From positions 1-42,340 of IMG/VR virus record IMGVR_UViG_3300045110_000159: a stretch of 42,340 nt of DNA. One strand, given 5' to 3'. The notes under the pieces are model-generated. The model searched no databases, was not told where the DNA came from, and saw nothing but the letters and a program-made list of their open reading frames with translations. This stretch comes from a virus. The translations under genes and the position numbers were made by a program. This document shows positions 9,248 to 18,471 of this stretch, one piece after another. Each line of letters starts with the position of its first letter. The first letter of the stretch is position 1.

Positions 9248-9462
9248 ACGAACATCCAGAAGACCCGCCGGAAGGCGGCGACCCTAACGCCCCGCTGCCT
9301 GATGATGCGCCGCCACACGTCAAGGCGTTCTACGATACCGTGGGCAAACTGATCGAAGAGATTTCCGCGTCCGACCCCATCGCGGGCGAGGCCCTGACCG
9401 AAATATGGGACTGGATGCAAACGCACGTTCCCGAACGACTTTTGCGGCCCAAGCCCCAATGA
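9244..9462 (+). CDS. Small acidic late protein, unknown
   Basis: This 72-aa protein has an acidic, Pro-rich first third and a helical remainder (residues 26-60). No motif is recognised. It overlaps both neighbours by ATGA junctions (9244 and 9459), so it is part of a tightly coupled late operon. Function unknown. Confidence 0.65.
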   Translation: MNEHPEDPPEGGDPNAPLPDDAPPHVKAFYDTVGKLIEEISASDPIAGEALTEIWDWMQTHVPERLLRPKPQ

Positions 9463-9722
9463 ACGTCTTCGCCCCCACCCACCCTGCGACAACGCCGCCT
9501 GGCGCGCGCCTGTCCGTGACGCTGACGGCGGCGCAATGGCGGGTGATCGAACGGCAGTTGGGGAAGGGCAAATACCGGCACGTCAACCGGATCATGGAAG
9601 ATTTGCGGGCGCAACTGGCGCTGGCAGGGATGCGGGCGGTGCAAACAGAATCCGTGCAAGCCATAAATGGGTTGCCGAACCAGGTTGGACAGAGTGCCTA
9701 CAACAACTGGCCGGGGGCGTAG
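9459..9722 (+). CDS. Small late protein, unknown
   Basis: This 87-aa protein starts at ATG 9459, overlapping the previous TGA; an in-frame start at 9405 would overlap more of the neighbour and lacks a better ribosome site. The middle (LTAAQWRVIERQL, then YRHVNRIMEDLRAQLALAG) is predicted helical and basic; the end is Asn/Gln-rich. I recognise no family. Context is the virion/lysis part of the late operon. Confidence 0.6.
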   Translation: MNVFAPTHPATTPPGARLSVTLTAAQWRVIERQLGKGKYRHVNRIMEDLRAQLALAGMRAVQTESVQAINGLPNQVGQSAYNNWPGA

Positions 9723-9724
9723 CC

Positions 9725-9904
9725 ATGCCGAAGGGTGGTCGCATAATCCGCGTGGCGGGCAAGCCGATTGGCAAGGACGATGGCCTGATCCCGGCGCAGA
9801 AGGGCGAATACGTGATCCGCAAGTCCGCGGTGAAGAAACTTGGAACCAAAGTGCTGGATCAGGTGAATAAGGGCCGTCTACCACAGAGAAAAGGCAAACG
9901 CTGA
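9725..9904 (+). CDS. Small basic virion-type protein with GEYVIRK motif
   Basis: This 59-aa, strongly basic protein carries DDGLIPAQKGEYVIRKSAV followed by KKLG and a Lys/Arg tail. The pattern D-IPA-L--GEYV--K-AV--LG recurs in phage structural and tape-measure proteins, where it is a short folded tag of unknown role; here it makes up nearly the whole protein. It lies just before another small Gly/Lys-rich protein and the nozzle gene. Its stop TGA overlaps the next ATG (9904). Confidence 0.6.
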   Translation: MPKGGRIIRVAGKPIGKDDGLIPAQKGEYVIRKSAVKKLGTKVLDQVNKGRLPQRKGKR

Positions 9905-10209
9905 TGGGCTGGCATCGCAACAAAATGCACGCATACAAAGGTTATGAGATCGGTGGACTGATCGAGGGCACGCAACCGCTCGATCTTACCGACCCGAAGA
10001 TGAAGAAGATCATCGACGCGATCATGGCGGATTCAGGCGGCGACTCGAAGGCGTATATGGATTCGGGGGGCGATGCCGGCCTTGATTTCACTGATGATCT
10101 AAGCAAACGCACCAGTTCCGGCTCCGAAGGTGGGGGTGGCGGCGCTCTCGGCTTTTCCAAGGGCGGCAAGGTGCGCAAGACGCTGCCAGCGAAGAAGGGC
10201 AAACGTTAG
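9904..10209 (+). CDS. Small Gly/Ser-rich late protein, unknown
   Basis: This 101-aa protein has a helical part (residues 25-45, DLTDPKMKKIIDAIMADSG), a Ser/Gly-rich disordered middle including five Gly in a row, and a basic end (KGGKVRKTLPAKKGKR) that resembles the end of its upstream neighbour (RKGKR). The shared basic tail may reflect DNA binding or packaging with the virion. Its stop TAG overlaps the GTG start of the nozzle gene (TAGTG). Function unknown. Confidence 0.6.
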   Translation: MGWHRNKMHAYKGYEIGGLIEGTQPLDLTDPKMKKIIDAIMADSGGDSKAYMDSGGDAGLDFTDDLSKRTSSGSEGGGGGALGFSKGGKVRKTLPAKKGKR

Positions 10210-11687
10210 TGCCGCATGTGCCGCTTGCAAGCTGGACCCCTGACCAGGCCGAAATGATGAACGGCATGGTGAAGCCGTTGAACGCGGTCAGGACCAAGAC
10301 CGGCTGGCGTCCCATGCCGTCGTTGAAGCAGCTTTCCGTCACCGGCATCCCGGCGCCGGCCAATGCGCTGTTTCTGACTTCTGACCTGCAAGGCAACGAA
10401 CTGGTCTACGCCATCGGCGCCAATGGCAAAATCTGGCGCTACGACGCCGGGCCGCAAAACTTTTTCGACGTATCGCGCACAACGCCTGCGTATGCGGCCA
10501 ACCAGAACTGGACCGGAACGCGCTGGGCTAACAAATTCATCGTCGCCAACGGTTTCGACAAGTTGCAGGCGATTGATGTGACAGCCGGCACGGGGGCTAA
10601 ATTTGCCGATCTGTCGGCCACCGCACCTACGGCGCATTTCGTGACCATCGTGCGCGATCAGGTGATGGCGGCGAACATGGCCCTGGCCACGGACACCGGC
10701 ACGGCGGCGCCGAACCGCGTGGCCTGGAGCGCCATTGACGACGCTACCAACTGGACGCCGAATATGGCGACCCTGTGCGATTTTCAGGATGTGCCCGACC
10801 TTGGCGCCTGCCGCGGCCTGTGCGGCGGCAATTACGGCGTGGCGCTGTTCGAGTTGGGCGTCATCCGCATCACTTTCGTTGGCCCGCCGCTGATCTACCA
10901 ATTCGATAGGGTCGAGTTCGCTGTCGGATGCCTGACGCCGCGTTCGGTGGCGCAACTCGACGGCTCCGTATTCTACCTCTCCGAGTCAGGGTTTCAGCAA
11001 TTCGACGGTCAGAAATCGTTGCCTATCGGTAAGGAGAAGATCGACCGCGCCTTCTTCGACGACGTGAAGATCGAGAGCATCGACAAGATGTCGGCGGCGG
11101 TCGATCCGGCACAACGCCTGGTGGTCTGGTCCTATCCCGGTGCGCGCAGCGAGTTGGGCAAGCCGAATAAAATCCTGATCTATGACCCGCTGTTGCAGGA
11201 ATGGTCGTTCGGCATCATCGAGAACGATTGTCTCGGTGTGGCGGCACAGCCGGGCTACACGCTCGATGAACTCGACAGGTTCGGCACCGTCGATACGCTG
11301 GTCGCCTCGATGGATGACCGGATGTGGCGCGGCTCTACGCGCTTCCTGGCGGCGATGGTCGATGGGCAACTGAATAACTTCACCGGCCCGCCGCTCGATG
11401 CGCAGATGGATTCAACCATGTTCTCCGTCTCCCCGATGCGCCGGGCGATGCTGCAATCGGTTTATCCTGTCGTTGAAGGCGACAACGCCTCTGTCGAAAT
11501 TCAGGTATGGACCAAGGGCCGCGGTGAGATCGCATGGCATACCGGGCCGACATTGAAAGAAAACAATACTGGCTGGATCGGCACCAGGGCCGAGGGGCGC
11601 TACCATCGCATCAGGCTCACCATCACGGGCTACTGGAAGCACGCCACCGGTTTTGATTACATGGCTAAGCCGATGGGCTACCGTTGA
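10209..11687 (+). CDS. Tail nozzle / head-closure protein (P22 gp10-like)
   Basis: This 492-aa protein probably closes the DNA channel below the adaptor. It looks like a beta-propeller: repeated short beta blades with Trp-rich turns (KIWRYDAG, NRVAWSAIDDATNWTPN, FYLSESGFQQFDG, KILIYDPLLQEWSFG, DRMWRGS), as in P22 gp10 and the SU10 nozzle. The segment SESGFQQFDG followed by PIGKEKIDR is typical of these proteins. The translated frame begins at GTG 10209, which overlaps the previous TAG; no ATG exists near the conserved start. It precedes small and ejection proteins, as in related podoviruses. Confidence 0.82.
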   Translation: MPHVPLASWTPDQAEMMNGMVKPLNAVRTKTGWRPMPSLKQLSVTGIPAPANALFLTSDLQGNELVYAIGANGKIWRYDAGPQNFFDVSRTTPAYAANQNWTGTRWANKFIVANGFDKLQAIDVTAGTGAKFADLSATAPTAHFVTIVRDQVMAANMALATDTGTAAPNRVAWSAIDDATNWTPNMATLCDFQDVPDLGACRGLCGGNYGVALFELGVIRITFVGPPLIYQFDRVEFAVGCLTPRSVAQLDGSVFYLSESGFQQFDGQKSLPIGKEKIDRAFFDDVKIESIDKMSAAVDPAQRLVVWSYPGARSELGKPNKILIYDPLLQEWSFGIIENDCLGVAAQPGYTLDELDRFGTVDTLVASMDDRMWRGSTRFLAAMVDGQLNNFTGPPLDAQMDSTMFSVSPMRRAMLQSVYPVVEGDNASVEIQVWTKGRGEIAWHTGPTLKENNTGWIGTRAEGRYHRIRLTITGYWKHATGFDYMAKPMGYR

Positions 11688-11989
11688 TGGCCCGCGTCTC
11701 TTACAAGACGGTCAATGAGCACAGCACGCCGCGTGAAGTGGTCGAGTGCTTGCGCGGGGCGATGGAAGGCTCACTCAATATCGGCGGCACGGCCACGTTG
11801 AACGGCACGGAAACCATCATCCACGACACGCGGATCGGCGGGCAGTCGGTGTTGCAGTTCCAGGCGATCAACGCCGCGGGAGCGGCGATTGTGCCGACGA
11901 TTTGGGTCAAGAGCCGCGGCAAGTTCACCGCCACGGTAGACCACGCCAGCGCCGCTGCGGTGGGGGTGGAATATGTCGTACTTGGGTGA
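11687..11989 (+). CDS. Small beta-strand phage protein, head/tail accessory
   Basis: This 100-aa protein ends in WVKSRGKFTATVDHASAA followed by GVEYVVLG, a pattern shared by a widespread family of short phage proteins (SRGKGTFTLTHAN...YVVLG in others, from memory) encoded near tail genes. The whole chain looks like one beta sandwich. The ATG at 11687 overlaps the nozzle stop (TGATG). It ends inside the start of the next gene (overlap 17 bases). A capsid or tail decoration role is plausible but not shown. Confidence 0.7.
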   Translation: MARVSYKTVNEHSTPREVVECLRGAMEGSLNIGGTATLNGTETIIHDTRIGGQSVLQFQAINAAGAAIVPTIWVKSRGKFTATVDHASAAAVGVEYVVLG

Positions 11990-12368
11990 AGTGCCCCGTC
12001 CTGGCATGTCGCTGCCGCCGCGTTGGCGGGAGTTGGCGCCGCTGTTGCAGAACGCCATTGACCGGATGGACGGGTGGGCGAGCCTAGACCAAGTGTTGCA
12101 AGCGATCATGGATGACCGTGCCCAGTACTGGCCAGGCAAGGACACGGTGCTGGTGACGCAGATCATGCACTACGCCAAGCAAAAGTGCCTGCGGTTCAGC
12201 CTGATCGGTGGCCATAACGATGAAGGCTGGCAGTTGCACGACCGCGCTTTGGCGTGGGCGAAGACACAGGGCTGCACCAGCGCCGAAATTCTCGGCAGGG
12301 TCGGTTGGATCAGGAAGATGGGGCCGGATTGGCGCACGGTTGGCGTCATCCTGCGTCGGGAGTTGTAG
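11973..12368 (+). CDS. GNAT-like small phage protein
   Basis: This 131-aa protein has a C-terminal half (TQIMHYAKQKCLRFSLIGG, then AWAKTQGCTSAEILGRVGWIRKMGPDWRTVGVILRREL) fitting the pattern E-xGR-GW-r-l--w--v-v-l-k-L found in a family of podovirus proteins with a GNAT acetyltransferase-like fold. The acetyl-CoA loop (Q/RxxGxG/A) is not evident, so catalysis is doubtful. ATG 11973 lies inside the end of the previous gene. It sits just before the ejection proteins, as its relatives tend to do. Confidence 0.7.
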   Translation: MSYLGEVPRPGMSLPPRWRELAPLLQNAIDRMDGWASLDQVLQAIMDDRAQYWPGKDTVLVTQIMHYAKQKCLRFSLIGGHNDEGWQLHDRALAWAKTQGCTSAEILGRVGWIRKMGPDWRTVGVILRREL

Positions 12369-12371
12369 GCC

Positions 12372-13514
12372 ATGGGTGACTTCTTCGAGCCGAACACGGC
12401 GACCACGACGCAGAGCACGTCGGTCCAGCCATGGCAAACGGCGCAACCGTATCTCACGGGCATGTACCAGAGTGCCCAGAACCTTTACCAGCAAGGCTTG
12501 CCGGCATCATGGACCGGCAGCGTCAACGCGCCCTATTCACCGCAGACGCAGCAAGCGCAGGGCATGGTGCAGAACCTTGCCAATGCCGGCACGCCGCAGT
12601 TGGACAATGCGCTGAACTCGGTGGGTGGCATCGCGCAGGGGCAAAATCTCGGTGGCGGCAATGCGTTCTTGCAAAACCTGCTCTACGGCCAGGGCGGCAA
12701 CGGGGCGCAAGGTTATGCGCAAAGCCTGCAAGGCCAGTTTGGCGGCAACCCGGCTTTGGGCATGCTGTCGAACACGGCTGCCGGCTACGGCATGGGCCAG
12801 AATCCGTATCTGAACGCGATGTCAAATGCCGCCAACCAGACCACGACCAACCAATACCTCAACACCATCATGCCCGGCATCGAGAGCACGTTCAGCCAGG
12901 GCGGGCGCTATGGCGGGCATGAAGGCGGCGCGCTGGCGACACAGCAGAACACGGCGGCGATGCAACTGGGCAACACGCTCGGCAACATGAATGCCAACAT
13001 CTACGGCAATGCGTATTCGCAAGACATGAACCGGCAGTTGCAGGCGCAACAGAGCCTTGGCCAGCTTGGGTTAGGTATGCAGCAAAACCAGCTTGGCCTT
13101 GGCGGGTTGCTGACGCAGTTGCAGGGGCAGGGTATCAGTGGAGCGCAGGCGTTGAATGCCGGGCAGCAAGGGCAGGCAGGCACGCAACTTGCCGGTGCGC
13201 AATCGATACCGGGATTGATGCAGGGGCAATATATGCCTGCGAACCAACTCGGTCAGGTTGGCTCGCAGATCGACACGCGCTCGCAGGCCGATCTGAAAAA
13301 CCAGATCAACAACTATCTCTACCAGGGCGGTCAGGGGCAGTGGGGCCTGCTCAACCAGTTGAGCAACCTGATTTACAACAACCCTGGCAGCCGCATGACT
13401 TCGACCGACCAGACCATGACCACCCCATCCGCTTCCGATTTCCAGCAGGCGCTTTCCGCCGCCGGTTCCGTCGCCTCCATCGTCGGCAAAGTCGCCGGCA
13501 TAGGAGCCAAGTAA
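12372..13514 (+). CDS. Internal virion / ejection protein A (Gln-, Gly-, Asn-rich)
   Basis: This 380-aa protein has extreme composition: Gln, Gly, Asn, Ala and Leu dominate, with few charged residues. Residues 20-330 contain many short repeats (QGLP, QLGQLGLG, GQQGQ, GAQ-). Its C-terminus is Ala/Gly/Val-rich (AAGSVASIVGKVAGIG), as would suit membrane insertion. Gln/Gly-rich proteins in this place, followed by two very large proteins, form the DNA ejection apparatus of P22/SU10/T7-like phages. I assign the role from composition and gene order. Stop TAA is followed by the next ATG one base later. Confidence 0.75.
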   Translation: MGDFFEPNTATTTQSTSVQPWQTAQPYLTGMYQSAQNLYQQGLPASWTGSVNAPYSPQTQQAQGMVQNLANAGTPQLDNALNSVGGIAQGQNLGGGNAFLQNLLYGQGGNGAQGYAQSLQGQFGGNPALGMLSNTAAGYGMGQNPYLNAMSNAANQTTTNQYLNTIMPGIESTFSQGGRYGGHEGGALATQQNTAAMQLGNTLGNMNANIYGNAYSQDMNRQLQAQQSLGQLGLGMQQNQLGLGGLLTQLQGQGISGAQALNAGQQGQAGTQLAGAQSIPGLMQGQYMPANQLGQVGSQIDTRSQADLKNQINNYLYQGGQGQWGLLNQLSNLIYNNPGSRMTSTDQTMTTPSASDFQQALSAAGSVASIVGKVAGIGAK

Positions 13515-13515
13515 C

Positions 13516-16326
13516 ATGCAATGGCTCGATGATCTTTGGGGCAGCGTCTTCGGCAGCGGTTCGTCGGGCAACTCGACGGACATTACCGACTACAATCGTG
13601 CCGCCGATACAGGGCCGGGCGATGTCGGCATCCGACAGGTTGGCACGGGCGGTGCCGGTTCGCCTGGTTCGTCTTCTATTTCGCGCGATGCGACCGGCGG
13701 TTCGGCGCTGACGAATTCGAACTGGTCATGGCGCGACCTCGCTTCCGGCCTCGCGGCAGCGGGACAGGCGGCGGGTGCGGATAATCGTTATCTGCCGCCG
13801 GGGCTTGCAATCGGCGCGTTCGGTTCCGGCCTTGTTGGGGGAATGGACAAGGCGCAGGAAGACCGCATCAAGCTCGACATGGCGCAACGCCTGCAATCGG
13901 CGCAGGCGCAAAACCTGCTCGCCAGCGGCAAGCTGTCTGAAGCGCAGGCCGGCATGGTGCCGGACCAGGCCGCCTATGTCCGGATGCAGACGACGTATCA
14001 GGATTTGGTCAACAAGGGCTACGACAAGGAACTAGCAGCGCGCATTGCCGGCACTTACGCGCAGGCCGGTCTGGCCACTGCGCAGGCCAGCGCAGTGCCC
14101 AGCCAGATCGCCTTGAACGCGGCCGAAGCGGCACGGTCGCAGGCGCTCGCCAATGGGCAATCGGCGGTGGACGCCAACAACGCGGCGGAAGCGGCGTTCA
14201 AGCGTTCACAGGCCATGGCGCAGATGGCGCAGTTGAAACGCGACGAAGACTGGCGCCGGGAGAGATTGGGACTGCCGCCGCTTGATTCTGGCGGTTCGAC
14301 GGTATCGGATTTTGGCAATCGGTTGACGACATCGGAGAGCAGCGGCAATCCGAACGCGCAAACGCCAGTGGTGAAAGGCGGCACGGGCGGATACTCGGGT
14401 CTGCACCAGTTCGGCGCTCCGCGGCTGCAAGATTTGGGCTACTACACGATGGGTCCGGGCGACAAGGGGCCGGATGGCAAGTGGAACGGCGCCTGGACCG
14501 GCACGTTCCAGAACGTGCCGGTGGGCGAGGGCCAAAGCCCGGTCAAGACGATCCAGGATTTCATGGGCAACACGAATGCCCAGAACGCCGTCTTCACGCA
14601 CCATGTCAACGACATCGACAACCGTATCCGCGCCGATGGGCTGGACAAATATGTCGGCGCCACTTTGCCCGATGGCACGCCGGTCACGGTAGACGGCATG
14701 CGCGCTGCCGCCCATCTCGGCGGCTACCAGGGCATGAAGAACTATCTGGTGACGGGCACGGATAGCAGCGACCGGCTCGGTACCAAAGTCAGCGACTATT
14801 TCCGCAAGTTCGCTACTGGCGGCGGGGGCGGTGCGGCAGCACAAGCGGCACCAGCCGCATCGGTGACGACGCCCGCGCAGCGCGCCATCATGGGCGGTGG
14901 TGGTGCCCCTGGCGGTGGCTTTGGCGGGCTTGGTGGCACTGCCCCTGCGGCGGCACCAGCGGCGCCGTCTATGCCCGCCCCTGGTGGCGGCTTCGGTGCT
15001 CGTGTCGGCGCTCCGCTGACGCCCGCACAATCGGTGCTGAGTGGTGGGGGCGATGTGCTCGGGGGCATGCCGCAGCCGGTTCCAGGTTCGCCCGGCGCCC
15101 CGGCCGTCTTTGCCGGGCCAGGGGCACCCCCCGCGCCGCTGAACCCGCAGCAAGCCGTGTTGAGCAGCGGCGGCTTTGGTGGGCCGGGGCTTGAAGGTGG
15201 CGGCGGACCAGTGCCGCCCAATTTGGGCGGTAGCGTGCCGGCGGCACCCGCGGTGGCGCCTCCTGCACCACAAGCTGTACCGCAGCCTGCCGGCGTTGGC
15301 AGCGGGCTTGGGCTGAACTCGACCATCAACCAGATGCCCCCAGCGATACGGGCGAGCCTGGCGAACATGACCGCAGCGGAAGGGACGAAATACGTCGCCG
15401 AATGGGTCAGGAACCAGATCGGCCGCGAGATCACGCTACCGGCTGCGGAAGCGGAGAAGATGGGCATCCCCGGCACGTCCGGTTTCAACCCGGGCACGGT
15501 GCTGGCGATCACGCCGAAACTCGGCGGCGGGATGCCGGAGATCAAGATAACGCAGGCGGGCTTGCCACCCATGCAGCCGTTTGAACAGGAAGAAAAGCTC
15601 GCCAATTCGTTCAAAAACGACCCGGAGATCAAGGATTTCCCGAAGTCGAAGACGCATTTGGACACGATGAACAATCTGTACAACAAGTTCTTGACCAACC
15701 CATCGGGGGCGACGGGTGCGGCAATGGTCATCGAACTGGGCAAGATGATCGATCCGGCGCAAGTTGTGCGGCAGACCGAAGCCAACAAGATCGAAAGCAA
15801 CAGCGTCAGCCCGCGGGTGACCGAACTCTATAATCGGTTCAATTACAGTGGGGCTTCGATCAGTCCGGAGCAGGCACGTGATTTGCTGGACAACGCTTAC
15901 GTGTTGCACAGCGGAAGAATAGAGACGGTGGCGGATGCTGCTGACGCGATGCGTGAGCGTGCCCGGTCGTGGGGCGTCAACCCGAACAACGTGGTCAATC
16001 CAAAACTCTTCCCGCCTGATCTGAAGGCGAAGGCGTTGGAGGAGATGGAGAAGAACAAACCCGCACCGTTTGATCCGTCCAAAGCGCCAGCGATTTTGCA
16101 GCCGCCTCCGGCCAAGCCGCCGGTTGAACCGCCCAAGTCCAAATATACTGCCGACTGGGCCAATTCGTTCGAGAAACCAACTGATTTTGGCGCGGCACTG
16201 GGGACAATGCCGGTGCCCGATCTGTTGAGCATACCCGCGGCTGAAATCGAGAAGATGACGCAGCAACAGAAAAATATGGTGAACCGCGCGATCCGCGCGC
16301 GCACGGTAACAATGACAGGTCTTTAG
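13516..16326 (+). CDS. Ejection protein B with transglycosylase-like domain
   Basis: This 936-aa internal virion protein combines several parts. Residues 1-250 are Ala/Gln-rich and helical. Residues about 265-432 carry a peptidoglycan-hydrolase-like domain: TTSESSGNPNAQTPV, GGYSGLHQFGAPRLQDLG, then AAHLGGYQGMKNYL and DRLGTKVSDYFRKF. The SESSGN glutamate is the likely catalytic acid, as in phage lytic transglycosylases. Residues about 433-600 are low complexity Gly/Pro/Ala, a flexible linker. The rest is helical with a Pro-rich stretch near 850. It would be injected with the DNA and locally open the cell wall. It is the only wall-degrading domain I recognise in the genome. Confidence 0.82.
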   Translation: MQWLDDLWGSVFGSGSSGNSTDITDYNRAADTGPGDVGIRQVGTGGAGSPGSSSISRDATGGSALTNSNWSWRDLASGLAAAGQAAGADNRYLPPGLAIGAFGSGLVGGMDKAQEDRIKLDMAQRLQSAQAQNLLASGKLSEAQAGMVPDQAAYVRMQTTYQDLVNKGYDKELAARIAGTYAQAGLATAQASAVPSQIALNAAEAARSQALANGQSAVDANNAAEAAFKRSQAMAQMAQLKRDEDWRRERLGLPPLDSGGSTVSDFGNRLTTSESSGNPNAQTPVVKGGTGGYSGLHQFGAPRLQDLGYYTMGPGDKGPDGKWNGAWTGTFQNVPVGEGQSPVKTIQDFMGNTNAQNAVFTHHVNDIDNRIRADGLDKYVGATLPDGTPVTVDGMRAAAHLGGYQGMKNYLVTGTDSSDRLGTKVSDYFRKFATGGGGGAAAQAAPAASVTTPAQRAIMGGGGAPGGGFGGLGGTAPAAAPAAPSMPAPGGGFGARVGAPLTPAQSVLSGGGDVLGGMPQPVPGSPGAPAVFAGPGAPPAPLNPQQAVLSSGGFGGPGLEGGGGPVPPNLGGSVPAAPAVAPPAPQAVPQPAGVGSGLGLNSTINQMPPAIRASLANMTAAEGTKYVAEWVRNQIGREITLPAAEAEKMGIPGTSGFNPGTVLAITPKLGGGMPEIKITQAGLPPMQPFEQEEKLANSFKNDPEIKDFPKSKTHLDTMNNLYNKFLTNPSGATGAAMVIELGKMIDPAQVVRQTEANKIESNSVSPRVTELYNRFNYSGASISPEQARDLLDNAYVLHSGRIETVADAADAMRERARSWGVNPNNVVNPKLFPPDLKAKALEEMEKNKPAPFDPSKAPAILQPPPAKPPVEPPKSKYTADWANSFEKPTDFGAALGTMPVPDLLSIPAAEIEKMTQQQKNMVNRAIRARTVTMTGL

Positions 16327-18471
16327 ATGGCAGAGACAGCACCAGCACCGGCAGGCGCATCGACTGACGACATCATGCAGGCGATGGCGGAACTGCGCGC
16401 GCAAGTGATGCGCGCGCCGAATGTCGATAAGCGCACGGGCGCTGGATTGCTGGCGACGGCGGCGGTGGGGGCTGCGCCGACGCCAGAAGACGAGTTGAGC
16501 ACACTGCGGAAATACTACCCGGATGCGATGGCAATCGGGCAAGGCAACTACGTCTTCACGCATCCCGACACCAAGCAGCCGACTTTGTACAAGGCGACGG
16601 AGGGTGCCCATCCGCTGAACTGGGCCGCGCGAAACTTTCAGGAAGTTCCAGCCCTGATGGGCGGCACCATGGGGGCCATTGGCGGCGGCACGCTGGGCAG
16701 CATGGCCGGGCCGGCGGGCGGCATCGCTGGCGCCATAGGGGGTGCGGGTGTCGGCGGCACGGCGGGGCTGGAAGGCTACCGCGGCATGCTCGGCAAACTG
16801 CTTGGCACCGACGATACGCGCTCGCTTGGACAAGTCGCTACCGATGTAGGGGTGAACACGGTGCTTGGGTCGGCTGGCGAGCTTGTCGGCCGCGGGATAC
16901 CGGCTGCGGTGCGTGCCATCGCGCCTATCGTGGGCCGTGCGGAGCCGGGTGTGACGCGGGCGGCGGCAGACCTTGGCGTTGATCTTGGCGGCATGCCGGG
17001 GATGGTCACCGGGTCTACCGGGATCAACCGGACGATGGAGTTGTTGGGCACCAGTCCAACCGCTACGGGCCGGTTGGAAGCTGGTAAGCAGGCCACACGC
17101 GATTCGCTGACGGCAGCACAACAGCGGCTTGTGGGAGAGGTCGCTGGGGCGGGTTCGATACTGGGGCCGACGCGGGATACGGGCGAGGCGATGGAGAGGC
17201 TGCAAGCCGCGGCGCAGGGCAGCATCAACACCTATAACCGTACGCGACAGGCGATGGATATGGGCGTCGATGCGCTTGGCCAGGGGACCGTTGTGGTGCC
17301 GCATAACATCCAGAATGCGGTGACGCAGTTGCAGCGGAGTGTGGCGGAAGGGTCGCAAAATCTAGCGCCCACGGTCGCGGATGCGCTGGAATGGGGTCGC
17401 AACATCTTGGACCGTAGCCAGCAGAATGCGGCTATGGTGGGCCGGCCAGGCATCGATTTTTCGACTATGCGCAGCGAGCGCACGGCGTTGGGCGAAGCCA
17501 TCGATTTCAATCCGGTAACTGGGGCCAGACGGTCATCGTCAGCACAAAACGCCTTGACGACGATGTACAACGCGGCACGGCAAGACCTCCTGGATTCGGC
17601 GGGGCGGTCCAGCCCGGCCCTACAGCAAGCCCTGGCCGGACACGATGCGTTCGTGACCGCAGGGCGTGGGGGACAAGCGACGATGCGGCCCGGCGTTGGC
17701 GCCGGGCAGTACTTGACCGTCGATGAATTGGGCAAATTGGTTGAGAAAAATCCGTCCGACGCTTTCAATGCGATCACGCGAAATTCAATGAAATCGGGGC
17801 CTAATGGCGGCAACGGTGTCGAATTGATGCGGGCGCGCAATTCAGTTGACGACCAGACCTGGCGCGATTTTGCGGCGCATTATTTCGAAAGAATGTTCCA
17901 GCCCAACCCTGGCGTGGCCCAGACAGCCGGGCAGGTTGCGGGTACTGATCCGTTGAGCGGCATCGCTAATTTCTCGACCGCCTGGAACGGGTTGTCCGAT
18001 GGTGCCAAACGGGCATTATTCGATGGGTATCTGCCGCAGGAGACGCGCCAGAACCTTACCAGTCTGGCGACATTGGCGAACCAATATGTACGCGCCGGAT
18101 ACGCTGCGAACACTTCGCAAACGAGCAATTTGTTGATGGCGGGACGCCTGCTTATGGGGCCACTGACGGGGGCGGGCGTTGGTTTGGCATCGGGTGATCC
18201 GGGTGGTGCCGCTAAGGGCTTTGCGGTCGGGCTGACGCCGCTGGTGGCGGCGCCAATGGTCATGCGGCTGATGCAAAGCCCCGGGTTCACGCGCTGGCTG
18301 GCGAGTTCGGCCCGCGAGGTTGCGGCCAGTCCGAACCGCATCAGCACGACGCTGGGGCGGTTGGCGGCGATGCAATTCGACGCGCCAACCAAGCAGGCGG
18401 TGGATAAGTATATTCAGGCGGCACAGGCTAAAATAAGCGGCGCCAGCGCACCGGCAGGGGCAACACCATGA
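16327..18471 (+). CDS. Ejection protein C, large helical membrane-active protein
   Basis: This 714-aa protein follows ejection protein B directly (ATG next to its TAG). Residues about 108-150 form a Gly-zipper membrane segment (GGTMGAIGGGTLGSMAG and following GIAGAIGG). Residues about 600-660 are a second hydrophobic Gly/Ala region. Between them is a long helical region rich in Ala, Gln, Arg and Thr. Two membrane-active ends around a helical body fit the channel-forming ejection proteins of podoviruses (T7 gp16/P22 gp16 class by role; I see no sequence identity). Its stop overlaps the next ATG (ATGA at 18468). Confidence 0.72.
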   Translation: MAETAPAPAGASTDDIMQAMAELRAQVMRAPNVDKRTGAGLLATAAVGAAPTPEDELSTLRKYYPDAMAIGQGNYVFTHPDTKQPTLYKATEGAHPLNWAARNFQEVPALMGGTMGAIGGGTLGSMAGPAGGIAGAIGGAGVGGTAGLEGYRGMLGKLLGTDDTRSLGQVATDVGVNTVLGSAGELVGRGIPAAVRAIAPIVGRAEPGVTRAAADLGVDLGGMPGMVTGSTGINRTMELLGTSPTATGRLEAGKQATRDSLTAAQQRLVGEVAGAGSILGPTRDTGEAMERLQAAAQGSINTYNRTRQAMDMGVDALGQGTVVVPHNIQNAVTQLQRSVAEGSQNLAPTVADALEWGRNILDRSQQNAAMVGRPGIDFSTMRSERTALGEAIDFNPVTGARRSSSAQNALTTMYNAARQDLLDSAGRSSPALQQALAGHDAFVTAGRGGQATMRPGVGAGQYLTVDELGKLVEKNPSDAFNAITRNSMKSGPNGGNGVELMRARNSVDDQTWRDFAAHYFERMFQPNPGVAQTAGQVAGTDPLSGIANFSTAWNGLSDGAKRALFDGYLPQETRQNLTSLATLANQYVRAGYAANTSQTSNLLMAGRLLMGPLTGAGVGLASGDPGGAAKGFAVGLTPLVAAPMVMRLMQSPGFTRWLASSAREVAASPNRISTTLGRLAAMQFDAPTKQAVDKYIQAAQAKISGASAPAGATP

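Noticed and set aside
15436-17358. 640-codon open frame on the - strand
   Set aside because: It lies opposite two well-supported ejection-protein genes. High GC makes long stop-free antisense frames; its product is Arg/His/Cys-rich and looks random.
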